NCBI GenBank assembly: GCA_937889645.1 | Contig: CALBZE010000097.1 | Location: 1 to 64,000 of the forward strand | Length of the DNA stretch: 64,000 bases | Source of the DNA: an uncultured bacterium | GTDB taxonomy: Bacteria > Gemmatimonadota > Gemmatimonadetes > Longimicrobiales > RSA9 | Reading direction: 5' to 3' | Shown here: one piece after another, positions 41,281-49,861 of the stretch | Numbering within the stretch: the stretch's first letter is position 1 | Layout: each line of letters begins with the position of its first letter | Program-made: the position numbers and the translations under genes | Notes under the pieces: generated by a model | The model's input: only the letters and a program-made list of their open reading frames with translations | Told to the model about the DNA's origin: nothing | Databases searched by the model: none

Positions 41281-42516
41281 TCAGGGGGCGCGGGTGCGGC
41301 CGAGCGCGCGCCAGAGCTCGATCGCGCCGATGAGCGCCATGATCCCGGCGACGGGCCACATGGCGGGGTAGCCGCCGTACTCGGGGAAGAGCGGGCGGGC
41401 GAGGTCGATCGCCATCCCGACCAGCACGGGCGCCGCGACGCGGGCGAGGCCGAGGGAGAGGATGTAGAGCCCGGTGTAGCGCCCGATCGCTTGATTCCCG
41501 ACGAGGGCCGCGAAGATCGGATAGGGCAGCGCGATCAGCGCGGCCGCCCCGAGCCCGGAGGCCAGCAGGAGCGCGACGGCGCCGTCCAGCTCCCGGACCA
41601 GGACGCCGAGGAGCATGGCGAATGCGGTGACGAGCGCGCCGCCGGCCAGGAGCGGGACGCGGCCGAACCGGTCGCCGAGGCGGCCGAGGAGGACAGAGCC
41701 GATCCCTATCCCGCTCACGAGCAGCAGCAGCAGCGCCGAAGTCTCGGCCGTGTCGATGGCCAGCACCGCCACCGCGAAGAGGAAGATGTACGGCCGGATC
41801 CCATCCACCGCGCCCGTCCACGCCGCGTTGGCGACGAGGAACCCGCGGACGGCCGGGCGTTCGGCCAGCTCCCGTAACACCGTGCGGGTCCGAACGATGG
41901 TTGTCCCCGTGGCGACGTCGTCTCGGACGCCGAGTCGCGACGCCGCGCTCATCGTCACGCTCGTCGTCACGAGGATGAGCAGCGCGCCGAGGAGGAAGGG
42001 GAGCGGCGGCCAGAGCGCGAAGAGGAACCCTCCGACGACGAGGCCGTAGCCCAGCCCTGCCGCGTGGAGGGCGCCTCGCACGCCGTGCACCGTGGCGAGT
42101 CTCGCCTCCGGCACGGCGTCGACCATGAGCGCCCACAGCGGCGTAAGATACCCGTGGAACGCGGCGAAGTAGACGAACGCGAGGGCGGCGAGCGGCCAGT
42201 ACCCGGACACGAACGGCGCCGCCGCCATCGCCGCGGCCATGATCGGCGCCGTCAGGAAGAGAAAGAGCGTGCGGCGCCCCCAGCGCCGTGCCAGCGGATC
42301 GGGCAGGCGGTCGCTCAGTTCGCCGATCCAGTACGGCACGAGCAGGGCGAACACCCCCTCGCCGCCGATCGCGAAGCCGATCCACACCGCCGACGGTGCG
42401 TACTCCGCCAGCAGGATCGGCAGCAGCGCGACCATCACCGTCTGCCCGGCCGTCGATCCGAGCGTGCCGGCGGTGATCCCGTATTCCCGGATTTTTCGGA
42501 GACGGTCCGCGGTCAC
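41281..42516 (-). CDS. Major facilitator superfamily transporter
   Basis: 411 residues, about 12 hydrophobic helices. It begins with a GTG start and has PYWIGELSDRLPDPLARRWGRR between helices 2 and 3 (the MFS motif A region), a matching LLGRLGDRFGRVPLLAGG in the second half, and a central loop near residues 195-215. The layout resembles the SLC45/sugar-type MFS group. The substrate is not evident. It follows the Ku gene on the same strand with only 36 bases between them, so co-transcription is possible. Confidence 0.87.
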   Translation of the reverse strand: MTADRLRKIREYGITAGTLGSTAGQTVMVALLPILLAEYAPSAVWIGFAIGGEGVFALLVPYWIGELSDRLPDPLARRWGRRTLFLFLTAPIMAAAMAAAPFVSGYWPLAALAFVYFAAFHGYLTPLWALMVDAVPEARLATVHGVRGALHAAGLGYGLVVGGFLFALWPPLPFLLGALLILVTTSVTMSAASRLGVRDDVATGTTIVRTRTVLRELAERPAVRGFLVANAAWTGAVDGIRPYIFLFAVAVLAIDTAETSALLLLLVSGIGIGSVLLGRLGDRFGRVPLLAGGALVTAFAMLLGVLVRELDGAVALLLASGLGAAALIALPYPIFAALVGNQAIGRYTGLYILSLGLARVAAPVLVGMAIDLARPLFPEYGGYPAMWPVAGIMALIGAIELWRALGRTRAP

Positions 42517-42552
42517 GCGATGTTCTCGGTCCCGGCAGGCGACGGCTCCCGG

Positions 42553-43353
42553 TCACGCCGCGCGGCGACCCGCACCCCCCGCGCCCCCGACGCGCTCCAG
42601 GCTCTCGCGCAGGAGCCGGGACAGGTCGGCAACGGGGGTCGGCTCCGGCGTCGGCGGCGCCTCGAGGGCGGGCGGCAGACGGCCCTCCGCCTTCCCACGC
42701 AGCAGATCGAGGACCCGGTCACGATAGTCGTTCCGGTATCGCGCGGGGTCGAAACTCGTCGAGAGGTTGCGGATCAGCTCCGTCGCCATGCGGATCTCGC
42801 CCTCCCGGAGCCGCGTTTTCGTCGGTAGCTCGAGCTCCCGCTCGTCGATCAGTTCCTCGGGGAAGTGCAGCGTCTCGAGGAGGAGCGCGTCCTCCCCCGG
42901 CCGCACGACCGCCAGGTGCTCCCGGTGCACGAGCACGAACTCCGCAACGCCGACCTTCCCGCTGCGCCGGAGCGCTTCCCGCAGCATGACGTACGCCTCC
43001 TCGCCACCTTCATCCGGCGCCAGGAAGTAGGGCTTGCGGTAGTAGACCGGGTCGATCTCCCGCATGTCGACGAAGTCGCGGATCTCGATCGAGCGCGTGA
43101 GCCGCGGCTCGAGCCGCGCCAGCTCCTCGTCCGTCACGGTCACCCATTCGCCGTCGATCTCGATGCCGCGCACGATCTCGTCGTCCGGCACGGGCGCCTG
43201 CTCGGCGCCGCACATCTTCTGGTACCGGATCGGCGCCAGGTCCGGCTCGTGCAGCAGCCGGAACTCGACCCGCCGCGTCCGGACCGCTTTGAACAGCTTG
43301 ATCGGGATGTGCACCAGCTCGAAGCCGAGCGTGCCGTGCCAGAGCATCTCCAT
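42553..43353 (-). CDS. ku: Ku DNA-end-binding protein (non-homologous end joining)
   Basis: 266 residues from the ATG at 43353, with GGAGG upstream. It begins MEMLWHGTLGFELVHIPIKLF and has RVEFRLLHEPDLAPIRYQKMC, RGIEIDGEWVTVTDEELARL, IEIRDFVDMREIDPVYYRKPYFLAPDEGGEEAY-type sequence (VDMREIDPVYYRKPYFLA) and ELELPTKTRLREGEIRMATEL. Bacterial Ku forms a ring that holds DNA ends for ligase LigD; no ligD is present in the window. The C-terminal tail is short and basic (VGGAGGAGRRAA). Confidence 0.95.
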   Translation of the reverse strand: MEMLWHGTLGFELVHIPIKLFKAVRTRRVEFRLLHEPDLAPIRYQKMCGAEQAPVPDDEIVRGIEIDGEWVTVTDEELARLEPRLTRSIEIRDFVDMREIDPVYYRKPYFLAPDEGGEEAYVMLREALRRSGKVGVAEFVLVHREHLAVVRPGEDALLLETLHFPEELIDERELELPTKTRLREGEIRMATELIRNLSTSFDPARYRNDYRDRVLDLLRGKAEGRLPPALEAPPTPEPTPVADLSRLLRESLERVGGAGGAGRRAA

Positions 43354-43417
43354 CGTTTGCCTCCGTCCGAAAACGGACGCGCCCGCTCGAGGAGCGGGCG
43401 CTCCCGAGCGGGCACGC

Positions 43418-43433
43418 GGCAAGAGATGGGCCG
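43418..43433 (-). promoter_or_regulatory. Weak sigma-54-like element before ku
   Basis: CGGCCCATCTCTTGCC on the minus strand has GG-N10-GC spacing and TTGC, but the -24 half matches only partly. The predicted start near 43407 would leave 54 bases to the ATG. Confidence 0.28.
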
Positions 43434-43503
43434 GTTGGTTGGCCGAGACCGACCGGCGCCCGACCGGGGACGGCCGGTCCCGTCCGGCTCGCCGCCCGTC
43501 GAC

Positions 43504-44136
43504 TCAGCGGAGCAGCCAGCCCAGCCGGATCGACGCGCCGGTGTTCCCGCCCTCGGACACCGACACCGTGCCGACCCCGAAGAAGCGATCGGTCAGGAAG
43601 ACCAGCGCGCCGCCCGACGCGCCGTAGCTGTCGGACCAGCCGTCATCCGTCATACGGGAGATCGGGCTCCCGAAGCCGTTATTCGCCCTCACGAAAGGCG
43701 CCAGCCGGAACCGGCCGTTCGTGTACACTTCTTTCCCGATCGTCGCGCCGATGATCGCGGTGATCGACGCCAAATCACCCCAATCACCCTCATCCATCAC
43801 CTGGGCGTACTTGAGCGCCGCCCATGGACAAATCAGGCCGGTACCCAGCGGCCGCTGGTACTCGGCCCCCGCCTGGACGGCGTGCGAAACGTCCATGCCC
43901 TCGACGTCCGCTGCGCTGTAGCCGCCGTCGAGCACCAGATGATTCGCCGGCGTCGCCTGGATGGCGAGCCCGTACGATGTGCTGTTTTCGCCAAAACTGA
44001 TGGCTCCCGCGAGCGCGGGGCGATTGGGCCGTACCGGGACGTCGGCGCAGAGCTGGGCCGCGGCTTCGCCCGCTCCGACGAGCAGCATGGTCGACATGAG
44101 CACGGCGATTCGCCCGATGGTGTGACGAGCTTTCAT
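43504..44136 (-). CDS. Secreted outer-membrane-type protein, unknown function
   Basis: 210 residues. The signal peptide (IAVLMSTMLLVGAGEAAAQ) is followed by repeated amphipathic strands: ALAGAISFGENSTSYGLAIQA, LVLDGGYSAADVEG, AVQAGAEYQRPLGTG, ITAIIGATIGKEVYT, FRLAPFVRANNGFG and GVGTVSVSEGGNTGASIRLGWLLR. Two Cys occur in the mature part (LCADV, LICPW). It is probably a small barrel. No specific family was recognised. Confidence 0.75.
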   Translation of the reverse strand: MKARHTIGRIAVLMSTMLLVGAGEAAAQLCADVPVRPNRPALAGAISFGENSTSYGLAIQATPANHLVLDGGYSAADVEGMDVSHAVQAGAEYQRPLGTGLICPWAALKYAQVMDEGDWGDLASITAIIGATIGKEVYTNGRFRLAPFVRANNGFGSPISRMTDDGWSDSYGASGGALVFLTDRFFGVGTVSVSEGGNTGASIRLGWLLR

Positions 44137-44185
44137 GGCTGTGCCTCCACGCTGAGGTTGTCGGTCTTTGTTATGGCAAGCCGCC

Positions 44186-45115
44186 TTACCTCTGCGCCAG
44201 CATCACCCCGCCGATGATGACGACCGCGCCCACGATCTGCCCCACGCTCGGCACTTCGCCGAGCCAGAGCCAAGCGATCAGGATCGCCAGCACGGGGACG
44301 AGGTTCGAGTAGATCGCCGTGCGGGTGTTGCCGATGTAGCGCACGCCCTGGTACCAGAGCAGGTAGGCGAGGGCGATGCCGAAGATGCCTGCGAAGGCGA
44401 CGCCGGTCCAGGCTGCGCCAGGCACGGCGCTCCAACCCAGCCCGACGAGGTCGAGGCTCCCGAGGGGGACGAGGGCGAGCGAGCCGGTCCACAGCGTCCA
44501 GGCCGTGACCGGGACGGGGCCGTACCGGTTGATCAGGGGTTTGGCTCCGACCGTGTAGAGCGACCAGGCGAGCGCGGCGCCGACGAGGATCAGGTCGCCG
44601 GCGAGGGTATCGAGGCCGATCGCGACGCCCTCGTGCCCGCCGAGCACGACGAGCGCCATCCCGACGACCGTTGCGACGACGCCGCCCCAGACCCGGGGGC
44701 GGACGCGTTCGTGCCCGGCCGCCGCGGAGAGGAGCGCCGTCATGATCGGCGAGGTGGCCAGGAGCAGCGAAGCGTTGCCGGCCCGCGTCCGGTCGAGCCC
44801 CACGATGAACGCGACCTGGTAGACGACGTTGCCGAGCAGGCCGAGGACGATGACCCGCCGGACATCCTCGCGCCGAGGGAGCGGGATCGAACCGAGTCGC
44901 CTGAGCACCAGCCAGACGGTCAGCGAGGCGAGCGGGAAACGCAATGCGTTGAAGCCGAGCGGCGGTATGTGGGCCAGCGCGGCTTTGACCACCGAGAAGT
45001 TGAGGCCCCAGACGAGCACCATCGTCAGGAGCCCGAGGTTCGTGCGGACTGTGGCCGGCGCCGGTGCGGTCGCCCCGGCGGGCGAGAGCGGAGTCGATTG
45101 CTGCGTGCGGTTCAT
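44186..45115 (-). CDS. EamA-family (DMT) transporter
   Basis: 309 residues with ten hydrophobic helices in two EamA repeats. Repeat 1 has VLVWGLNFSVVKAAL and PPLGFNALRFPLASLTVWLV; repeat 2 has DLILVGAALAWSLYTVGAKP and ends IYSNLVPVLAILIAWLWLGE and VGAVVIIGGVMLAQR. The family exports metabolites such as amino acids; the substrate is unknown. The start at 45115 is divergent from fabI. Confidence 0.9.
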   Translation of the reverse strand: MNRTQQSTPLSPAGATAPAPATVRTNLGLLTMVLVWGLNFSVVKAALAHIPPLGFNALRFPLASLTVWLVLRRLGSIPLPRREDVRRVIVLGLLGNVVYQVAFIVGLDRTRAGNASLLLATSPIMTALLSAAAGHERVRPRVWGGVVATVVGMALVVLGGHEGVAIGLDTLAGDLILVGAALAWSLYTVGAKPLINRYGPVPVTAWTLWTGSLALVPLGSLDLVGLGWSAVPGAAWTGVAFAGIFGIALAYLLWYQGVRYIGNTRTAIYSNLVPVLAILIAWLWLGEVPSVGQIVGAVVIIGGVMLAQR

Positions 45116-45379
45116 ACGGGCGCGAAAGATTCTGGATCGGCCATGCGCCCGCAAGGGACGGCGGGACCTCTCCGCGCCGCCGAGGCCACTCTCGCAAGAG
45201 CGCTCGGCTCCGCACCTTCCGCTCGCGCGGCGGTCGGCACCGCGGCCCCCGCCCGTTGCGCCCGGCGCGCGCGTCGCGCTACCTTCGCCGCGGAATTCTC
45301 CGCCCGCGCGGCCGCGCTCGCGGTCGCCGCGGGCCCGAGCGAAACCGTCGGCAAGACTCCACCCACGGAGATCGAGAAC

Positions 45380-46165
45380 ATGACCAATGGACAGGGACTC
45401 CTCGCGGGGAAGCGAGCGCTGATCTTCGGCGTGGCCAACGACCGGAGCATCGCCTGGGGGATCAGCGAGGCGATGCATCAGCAGGGCGCGAAGCTCGCCT
45501 TCACCTACCTGAACGAGGCGCTCGAGCGGCGTGTGCGCCCGCTCGCCGAGAGCGTCGGCTCCGAGCTGATCCTCGAGTGCGATGCGACGAACGAGGCGCA
45601 GGTTCGTGACGTATTCGCGCAGGTTCGCGAGAAATGGGGCGGGCTGGACATCCTCGTCCACTCCATCGCCTTCGCCAATCGCGAGGACCTCGAGGGCCGC
45701 TTCATCGACACCTCGCGGGAGGGGTTCCTGACCGCGCTCGAAGTGAGCGCCTACACCCTGGTCTCCCTCGCCCGCGAGGCCGCGCCCCTCATGCGCGAGG
45801 CCGGCGGCGGGAGCATTATCACGCTCTCGTACTACGGCGCGGAAAAGGTCGTCCCCAATTACAACGTGATGGGCGTCGCCAAGGCGGCGCTCGAGGCAAA
45901 CGTCCGCTACCTGGCCTGGGACCTCGGACCGGACAACATCCGCGTCAACGCGATCAGCGCGGGGCCGATCAAGACGCTGGCCGCGTCCGGCGTCAAGGGG
46001 CTGCGCAGCATGATCGGCGAAATGGCCGAGCGCGCGCCGCTCCGCCGCAACGTGACGCAGGAGGACGTCGGCAAGGCCGCGCTCTTCCTCTGCAGCGACC
46101 TCGGGTCGGGCGTGACCGGCGAGGTCGTCTACGTCGACGCGGGTTACAACATCATGGGCATGTAA
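45380..46165 (+). CDS. fabI: Enoyl-ACP reductase (NADH), fatty acid synthesis
   Basis: 261 residues from the ATG at 45380, with GGAG upstream. It carries out the last reduction step of type II fatty acid elongation. It has LAGKRALIFGVANDRSIAWGI (atypical SDR nucleotide motif of FabI), ILVHSIAFANREDLEGRF, the catalytic Tyr-x6-Lys in SYYGAEKVVPNYNVMGVAKAAL, ISAGPIKTLAASGVKG and YVDAGYNIMGM at the C terminus. The frame is open far upstream, but that part is not family-like. Confidence 0.96.
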   Translation: MTNGQGLLAGKRALIFGVANDRSIAWGISEAMHQQGAKLAFTYLNEALERRVRPLAESVGSELILECDATNEAQVRDVFAQVREKWGGLDILVHSIAFANREDLEGRFIDTSREGFLTALEVSAYTLVSLAREAAPLMREAGGGSIITLSYYGAEKVVPNYNVMGVAKAALEANVRYLAWDLGPDNIRVNAISAGPIKTLAASGVKGLRSMIGEMAERAPLRRNVTQEDVGKAALFLCSDLGSGVTGEVVYVDAGYNIMGM

Positions 46166-46222
46166 CCCGGCGAGTAAGGGAGCCGCGCCGCTGGCGCGCC
46201 GGATGCAGGAGCCGGGCTGCGT

Positions 46223-46573
46223 ATGGACAGCCCGCTCCTGACCCGGCTCGCGATCGTCGTCGTGCAGCTCCTCTTCACGACCGGGGACCTCATCGCGCGA
46301 GCGAACCTGCGCACCGCCGGATTCACGGCGAGCGCATTCTGGTCGCTCTGGTTCCTGGTCTACCTTACGACGCGGAGCCTGGCCACGGTCGGCCAGCTCT
46401 ACATATTCGCCAACGTGGAACTGGGCAAGTCGATGGCGATGTTCGGAGCGGTGGCGATCGTACTCTCCAACCTGGCCGGGCTGCTCCTCCTGCAGGAACG
46501 GCTCACGCGGTTCGAGTACGGCGGCGTCTCCCTCGCCGTCCTCGCCTTCCTCATCCTCGCGCTCGCCCGCTGA
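46223..46573 (+). CDS. Small four-helix membrane protein (EamA/SMR-like)
   Basis: 116 residues with four predicted membrane helices: LAIVVVQLLFTTGDLIARA, FWSLWFLVYLTTRSLATVG, SMAMFGAVAIVLSNLAGLLLL and EYGGVSLAVLAFLILALAR. The size and the last two helices (LQERLTRFEYGGVSLAVLAF) resemble a half-EamA or small multidrug resistance unit that would work as a dimer. It lies 57 bases after fabI and 13 bases before ackA. Confidence 0.75.
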   Translation: MDSPLLTRLAIVVVQLLFTTGDLIARANLRTAGFTASAFWSLWFLVYLTTRSLATVGQLYIFANVELGKSMAMFGAVAIVLSNLAGLLLLQERLTRFEYGGVSLAVLAFLILALAR

Positions 46574-46586
46574 TCGCATTGGACGG

Positions 46587-47831
46587 ATGAACGTTTTGGT
46601 GCTGAATGCCGGGTCCTCGTCGCTCAAGTTCGTCCTTTTCCGGACGGACCCGGATCGCATGGCGCGCGATGAGGACGAGCGCCTGGCCCACGGCATCGTC
46701 GAGCGGATCGGTGGGCATGCGCTGATTCGCTTCGACGCGGCGGGCGGCTCGCAGCTGAGGGAGGCGGTCGCCGTGCGGGATCACCGCGGCGCCGTCGCCC
46801 GTGTGCTCGAGTGGCTCGCGAGCGAGGACTCCGGCGTGCCGATTGGGGGCGTGGGCGAGATCGACGCCGTCGGACACCGCGTCGTCCACGGCGGCGAACG
46901 CTTCCGGCACTCCGTCCTGATCGACGACGAGGTGATCCGCGGGATCGAGGACAACATCGAGCTCGCACCGCTCCACAACCCGCACAACCTGAAGGGGATC
47001 CTGGCGGTCCGCGACACCCTGGGCGCCTCGGTCCCCCAGGCCGCGGTATTCGACACCTCGTTCCACCAGACGCTCCCGGACTATGCGTACCTGTACGCGA
47101 TCCCGTACTCGCTGTACCGGAGGCACCGGATCCGGCGATACGGCTTCCACGGGACGTCGCACCGGTACGTGGCGTACCGGTACAGGGTGCTGACCGGGAC
47201 GAGCCGCGAGGCGACCCGCGTCGTCTCGCTCCACCTCGGCAACGGCTGCTCGGCGTGCGCCATCTCCGGCGGGGATTCCGTGGACACCTCCATGGGGGTC
47301 ACACCGCTCGAGGGGTTGGTGATGGGGACCCGCTCCGGCGACCTGGACCCCGCGATCCTCGGCTACATCGCCGCCAAGGACGGGCTGAGCCTGGACGCCG
47401 TGGAGACGCTGCTCAACAACCAGTCCGGGCTCCTCGGCATCTCCGGCCTCACCCACGACATGCGCGAGCTGCTTGCCGAGGCGCACGAGCACGACGACCG
47501 CCGCGCCCGCCTCGCGATCGAGATCTTCGCCTACCGCGCCCGGAAGTACATCGGCGCCTACCTGGCGGCGATGGGTGGCGCCGACGCCGTCATATTCACG
47601 GGCGGGATCGGCGAGAACGCGGCCGAGGTGCGCGCCCGCATCTGCGACGGCCTCGAGTGGATGGGGCTCGAGCTCGACGAGGGGGCCAACGCCGCGGCCA
47701 CGGGCGGCGTCGAGGCGCGCATCTCGACGGCGGAGTCCCGCCTCGCCGCATGGGTCATTCCCACCGACGAAGAACTCCTCATCGCGCGCGACACCGTCCG
47801 CCTCGTCCTCGGACTCGACACGCGTTACTGA
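46587..47831 (+). CDS. ackA: Acetate kinase
   Basis: 414 residues. It interconverts acetate + ATP and acetyl phosphate + ADP. Family signatures are MNVLVLNAGSSSLKFVLF, VGHRVVHGGERF, PLHNPHNLKGILAV, FDTSFHQTLPDYAYLYA, YGFHGTSHRYVAYR, HLGNGCSACAISGG, DTSMGVTPLEGLVMGTRSGD and VIFTGGIGENAAEVR. No phosphotransacetylase is seen nearby. An acetyl-CoA synthetase gene lies at 59410, so the cell has two acetate routes. Confidence 0.97.
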   Translation: MNVLVLNAGSSSLKFVLFRTDPDRMARDEDERLAHGIVERIGGHALIRFDAAGGSQLREAVAVRDHRGAVARVLEWLASEDSGVPIGGVGEIDAVGHRVVHGGERFRHSVLIDDEVIRGIEDNIELAPLHNPHNLKGILAVRDTLGASVPQAAVFDTSFHQTLPDYAYLYAIPYSLYRRHRIRRYGFHGTSHRYVAYRYRVLTGTSREATRVVSLHLGNGCSACAISGGDSVDTSMGVTPLEGLVMGTRSGDLDPAILGYIAAKDGLSLDAVETLLNNQSGLLGISGLTHDMRELLAEAHEHDDRRARLAIEIFAYRARKYIGAYLAAMGGADAVIFTGGIGENAAEVRARICDGLEWMGLELDEGANAAATGGVEARISTAESRLAAWVIPTDEELLIARDTVRLVLGLDTRY

Positions 47832-47932
47832 GGTCGGACGCCCGATCGTCGCATGCGAACGTCCCGAACGATCCTGGCCCGCAATCTGTATCGCGCGTAT
47901 CTTGTGTAGGTCACCCAACGGAGGGGGCAAGC

Positions 47933-48196
47933 ATGCGCGAATTCTCGTCCGGCGATGGGCGGAACTGGAGCGCTCGCGTCTACGACGGACCGAGCGACGG
48001 AGCGCTCGGCACGGCGCGGGTCGGGTGGGAGGTGATCCTCTTCGAGGAGGCCGGCGCCGAGGGCGCGCAGCGCCTGGCCTACCGGCCCGCGGGGTGGCTC
48101 GCCACCGCGTCGGTCGAGGATCTGAGGGACGCGCTGGAGCAGTCCGAGGCGGTGCGCGCCCGGTGGGGCGCAGAACCGCAGCAGGCCGGCGCCTGA
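47933..48196 (+). CDS. Small protein, 87 aa, paralogue of the protein at 49184
   Basis: Begins MREFSSGDGRNWSARVYDG, followed by WEVILFEEAGAEGAQRLAYRPAGWL and a C-terminal helix VEDLRDALEQSEAVRARWG. A GGAGGGGG ribosome site precedes it. The opening MR-F-GR-W-A and the general plan (beta-rich core, C-terminal helix) match the 82-residue protein at 49184, so they look like members of one small family. Function is unknown. Confidence 0.75.
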   Translation: MREFSSGDGRNWSARVYDGPSDGALGTARVGWEVILFEEAGAEGAQRLAYRPAGWLATASVEDLRDALEQSEAVRARWGAEPQQAGA

Positions 48197-48317
48197 ACGA
48201 CGCCGACCCGCCGGGAACCGCGGCCGAACGCTCGCCGGGTCACGGCGGCGAACCGCGGCGGCCCCGTGACTCGCGGCCTGCCGGCGCCCCCCCGCGGCCG
48301 GCGGCCGCGGCCCGGAC

Positions 48318-49037
48318 TCACGCGATCTCGCGCTTCGGCGGGTCCTCGTCCGATCGCACGGTGCGCGTCCGCCGCTCGAACTCCCGACTCCTTTCGTACC
48401 AATCCCGCACGATCTCCGCGGCGACGTCGCGGCCTCCCAGGCCGAACGCGATGGCCGCGGCCAGCGCGCCCGCGCCGACCACGGCGATGAACGCGACCAG
48501 CACGATGTCCTCGGCGATCCCCAGTTGCTCGAGGCCCATGAAGACGGCGAGCACGATGACGGCCGCCTTCGCGGCCCGGGCAAGCGTAACTCCGCCGGCC
48601 AGCCCGCCCGCCGAGGCCAGGATCAAGTCCTTCGTGAACTCGCCCAGGACGATCCCCAGTACCAGCACGATGACCGCGGCGATGACGTTCGGGATGTAGG
48701 TAAGGAGCTCGTAGAAGAGCGCATTGACCACTCCGAGGCCGAGGGCGCTCGCCGCGAGCAGGATGACGAGGACCATCACGGTCCAGAAGACGAGCGCGGC
48801 GATCACGGCCGAGGGGGCCAGCGCCGTCCCGGCCCGCGCCAGCGCTTCCGTCACGCCGCCCTCGCGCATCCAGCGATTGAACCCGATCCGGCGCAGCGCC
48901 GCGTCCGTGCCGTGCTGCACCATCTTCGCGATCGCGAACCCGGCCAGCAGGATCCCCGCCGCCGCCAGGAGTTGGGGCACGAAACCGAATATCAGCGAAA
49001 TCCCTTCTTCGAGCCGCTGCTCGAGATCTTGGGGCAT
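48318..49037 (-). CDS. Membrane protein with conserved TM-helix repeats (small mechanosensitive-channel-like)
   Basis: 239 residues from the ATG at 49037 (GGAG upstream). Repeated amphipathic membrane helices are visible: PQLLAAAGILLAGFAIAKMV, ALVFWTVMVLVILLAASALG, LLTYIPNVIAAVIVLVLGIV, AAKAAVIVLAVFMGLEQLGI and IAVVGAGALAAAIAFGLGGRD. The last, with AFGLGGRDVAAEI, is typical of the TM_helix (PF05552-like) family related to MscS transmembrane regions. No MscS beta domain follows. It has a sigma-54-like element upstream, suggesting a stress-linked channel. Confidence 0.83.
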   Translation of the reverse strand: MPQDLEQRLEEGISLIFGFVPQLLAAAGILLAGFAIAKMVQHGTDAALRRIGFNRWMREGGVTEALARAGTALAPSAVIAALVFWTVMVLVILLAASALGLGVVNALFYELLTYIPNVIAAVIVLVLGIVLGEFTKDLILASAGGLAGGVTLARAAKAAVIVLAVFMGLEQLGIAEDIVLVAFIAVVGAGALAAAIAFGLGGRDVAAEIVRDWYERSREFERRTRTVRSDEDPPKREIA

Positions 49038-49089
49038 GAGTGTCTCCACGTTCGAGTGCGCGCCCATGCTGCGCGTCCGCCCCAGGTTG

Positions 49090-49105
49090 CGCAAGTCCGA
49101 TTCCC
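49090..49105 (-). promoter_or_regulatory. Sigma-54-like element for the TM-helix membrane protein gene
   Basis: GGGAATCGGACTTGCG on the minus strand has exact GG-N10-GC spacing and TTGC, and shares the GGGAAT start with the element at 2074. The predicted start near 49079 leaves 42 bases to the ATG at 49037. Confidence 0.45.
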
Positions 49106-49183
49106 GACGCAAACTTTCGCGCGTTCGCGCCGCTGCGGGCGCGCGACAAACTCGACCGAACGACTCGAGAAGGTGTCATTCGC

Positions 49184-49432
49184 ATGAGGAGCTTCAAGGA
49201 CGAGAACGGGCGGGCGTGGGTCGCCACGGCCCTGGAGGAAGAGACGCCCCGGCACCACGGGCGCTGGTACCTCGTGTTCCACCCCGAGGGCGAGCCGGAC
49301 GCGGTGCGCCCGGTCCCGGAGGTGCGTTGGCAGACGCGGGCGACGGCGGAGCGCACCGTGCGCACCATGTCCGAGACCGAGCTGCGGCGCCGGCTTCGGG
49401 CCGCGCTCGAGAGGTCGCCCTCCCTCGGCTGA
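49184..49432 (+). CDS. Small protein, 82 aa, paralogue of the protein at 47933
   Basis: Begins MRSFKDENGRAWVATALEE, then RHHGRWYLVFHPEGEPDAV and a C-terminal helix with SETELRRRLRAALERSPSL. AAGGTG lies upstream as a ribosome site. It shares its opening and plan with the 87-residue protein at 47933. It is cytoplasmic by appearance. No known domain was recognised. Confidence 0.74.
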   Translation: MRSFKDENGRAWVATALEEETPRHHGRWYLVFHPEGEPDAVRPVPEVRWQTRATAERTVRTMSETELRRRLRAALERSPSLG

Positions 49433-49459
49433 TCGGCGCGGCGCGTCACGACGGCTGAC

Positions 49460-49475
49460 GGGAACGCACCTTGCA
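49460..49475 (+). promoter_or_regulatory. Sigma-54 (-24/-12) promoter candidate for the zinc-ribbon gene
   Basis: GGGAACGCACCTTGCA matches the element at 3850-3865 at 15 of 16 positions, including the unconserved spacer. The predicted start near 49486 leaves 34 bases to the ATG at 49520. Confidence 0.65.
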
Positions 49476-49519
49476 CCCGGTCGCCAGAGGCTCGGCACCC
49501 TTCGGCAGGAGGCTCTGGC

Positions 49520-49807
49520 ATGCGATCGGGGATGCGTTCCCGGACCTGGCGACGGTTCAGTCCTCGTGACCGACAGGTGATTCGAGCCCGGCTCCGCGAG
49601 GGCAGGAACCCGGGTTGCCCCCACTGCGGCGGACCGCTCGAGGCCCAGCCCACCACGCGCCTCGCCGCGGTCCTACCGCCCGGCGCGTCCGGATACGACC
49701 TCGAATGCCGGACGTGCCGTCGCTTCCACCCCAACATCCGGCACACCCCGGAATCCCTTTACTTCCTGCGCCTGAGACGACTCGCGGCTGCCGTGCTCCG
49801 CGCCTGA
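49520..49807 (+). CDS. Small zinc-ribbon protein, 95 aa
   Basis: Arg-rich N-terminal tail, then GCPHCGGPLEA and, 33 residues later, LECRTCRRFHP: two CxxC knuckles that would bind one zinc. The C terminus is basic and helical (LYFLRLRRLAAAVLRA). Such proteins often bind nucleic acid or proteins. An AGGAGG ribosome site (49507-49512) and a sigma-54-like element support expression. No named family was recognised. Confidence 0.75.
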   Translation: MRSGMRSRTWRRFSPRDRQVIRARLREGRNPGCPHCGGPLEAQPTTRLAAVLPPGASGYDLECRTCRRFHPNIRHTPESLYFLRLRRLAAAVLRA

Positions 49808-49861
49808 TCGCCCCCGGACGATCGTTGCCGTCCTACGCGGGCCGGGGTACATTGACCGACG

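Noticed and set aside
44168..45379. N-terminal extension of the fabI frame
   Set aside because: The open frame continues upstream, but the residues are shadow of the EamA gene. FabI homology starts at the ATG at 45380.
47875..47890. Sigma-54-like element before the 87-residue protein gene
   Set aside because: TGGCCCGCAATCTGTA has GT instead of the essential GC at -12, so I did not count it.
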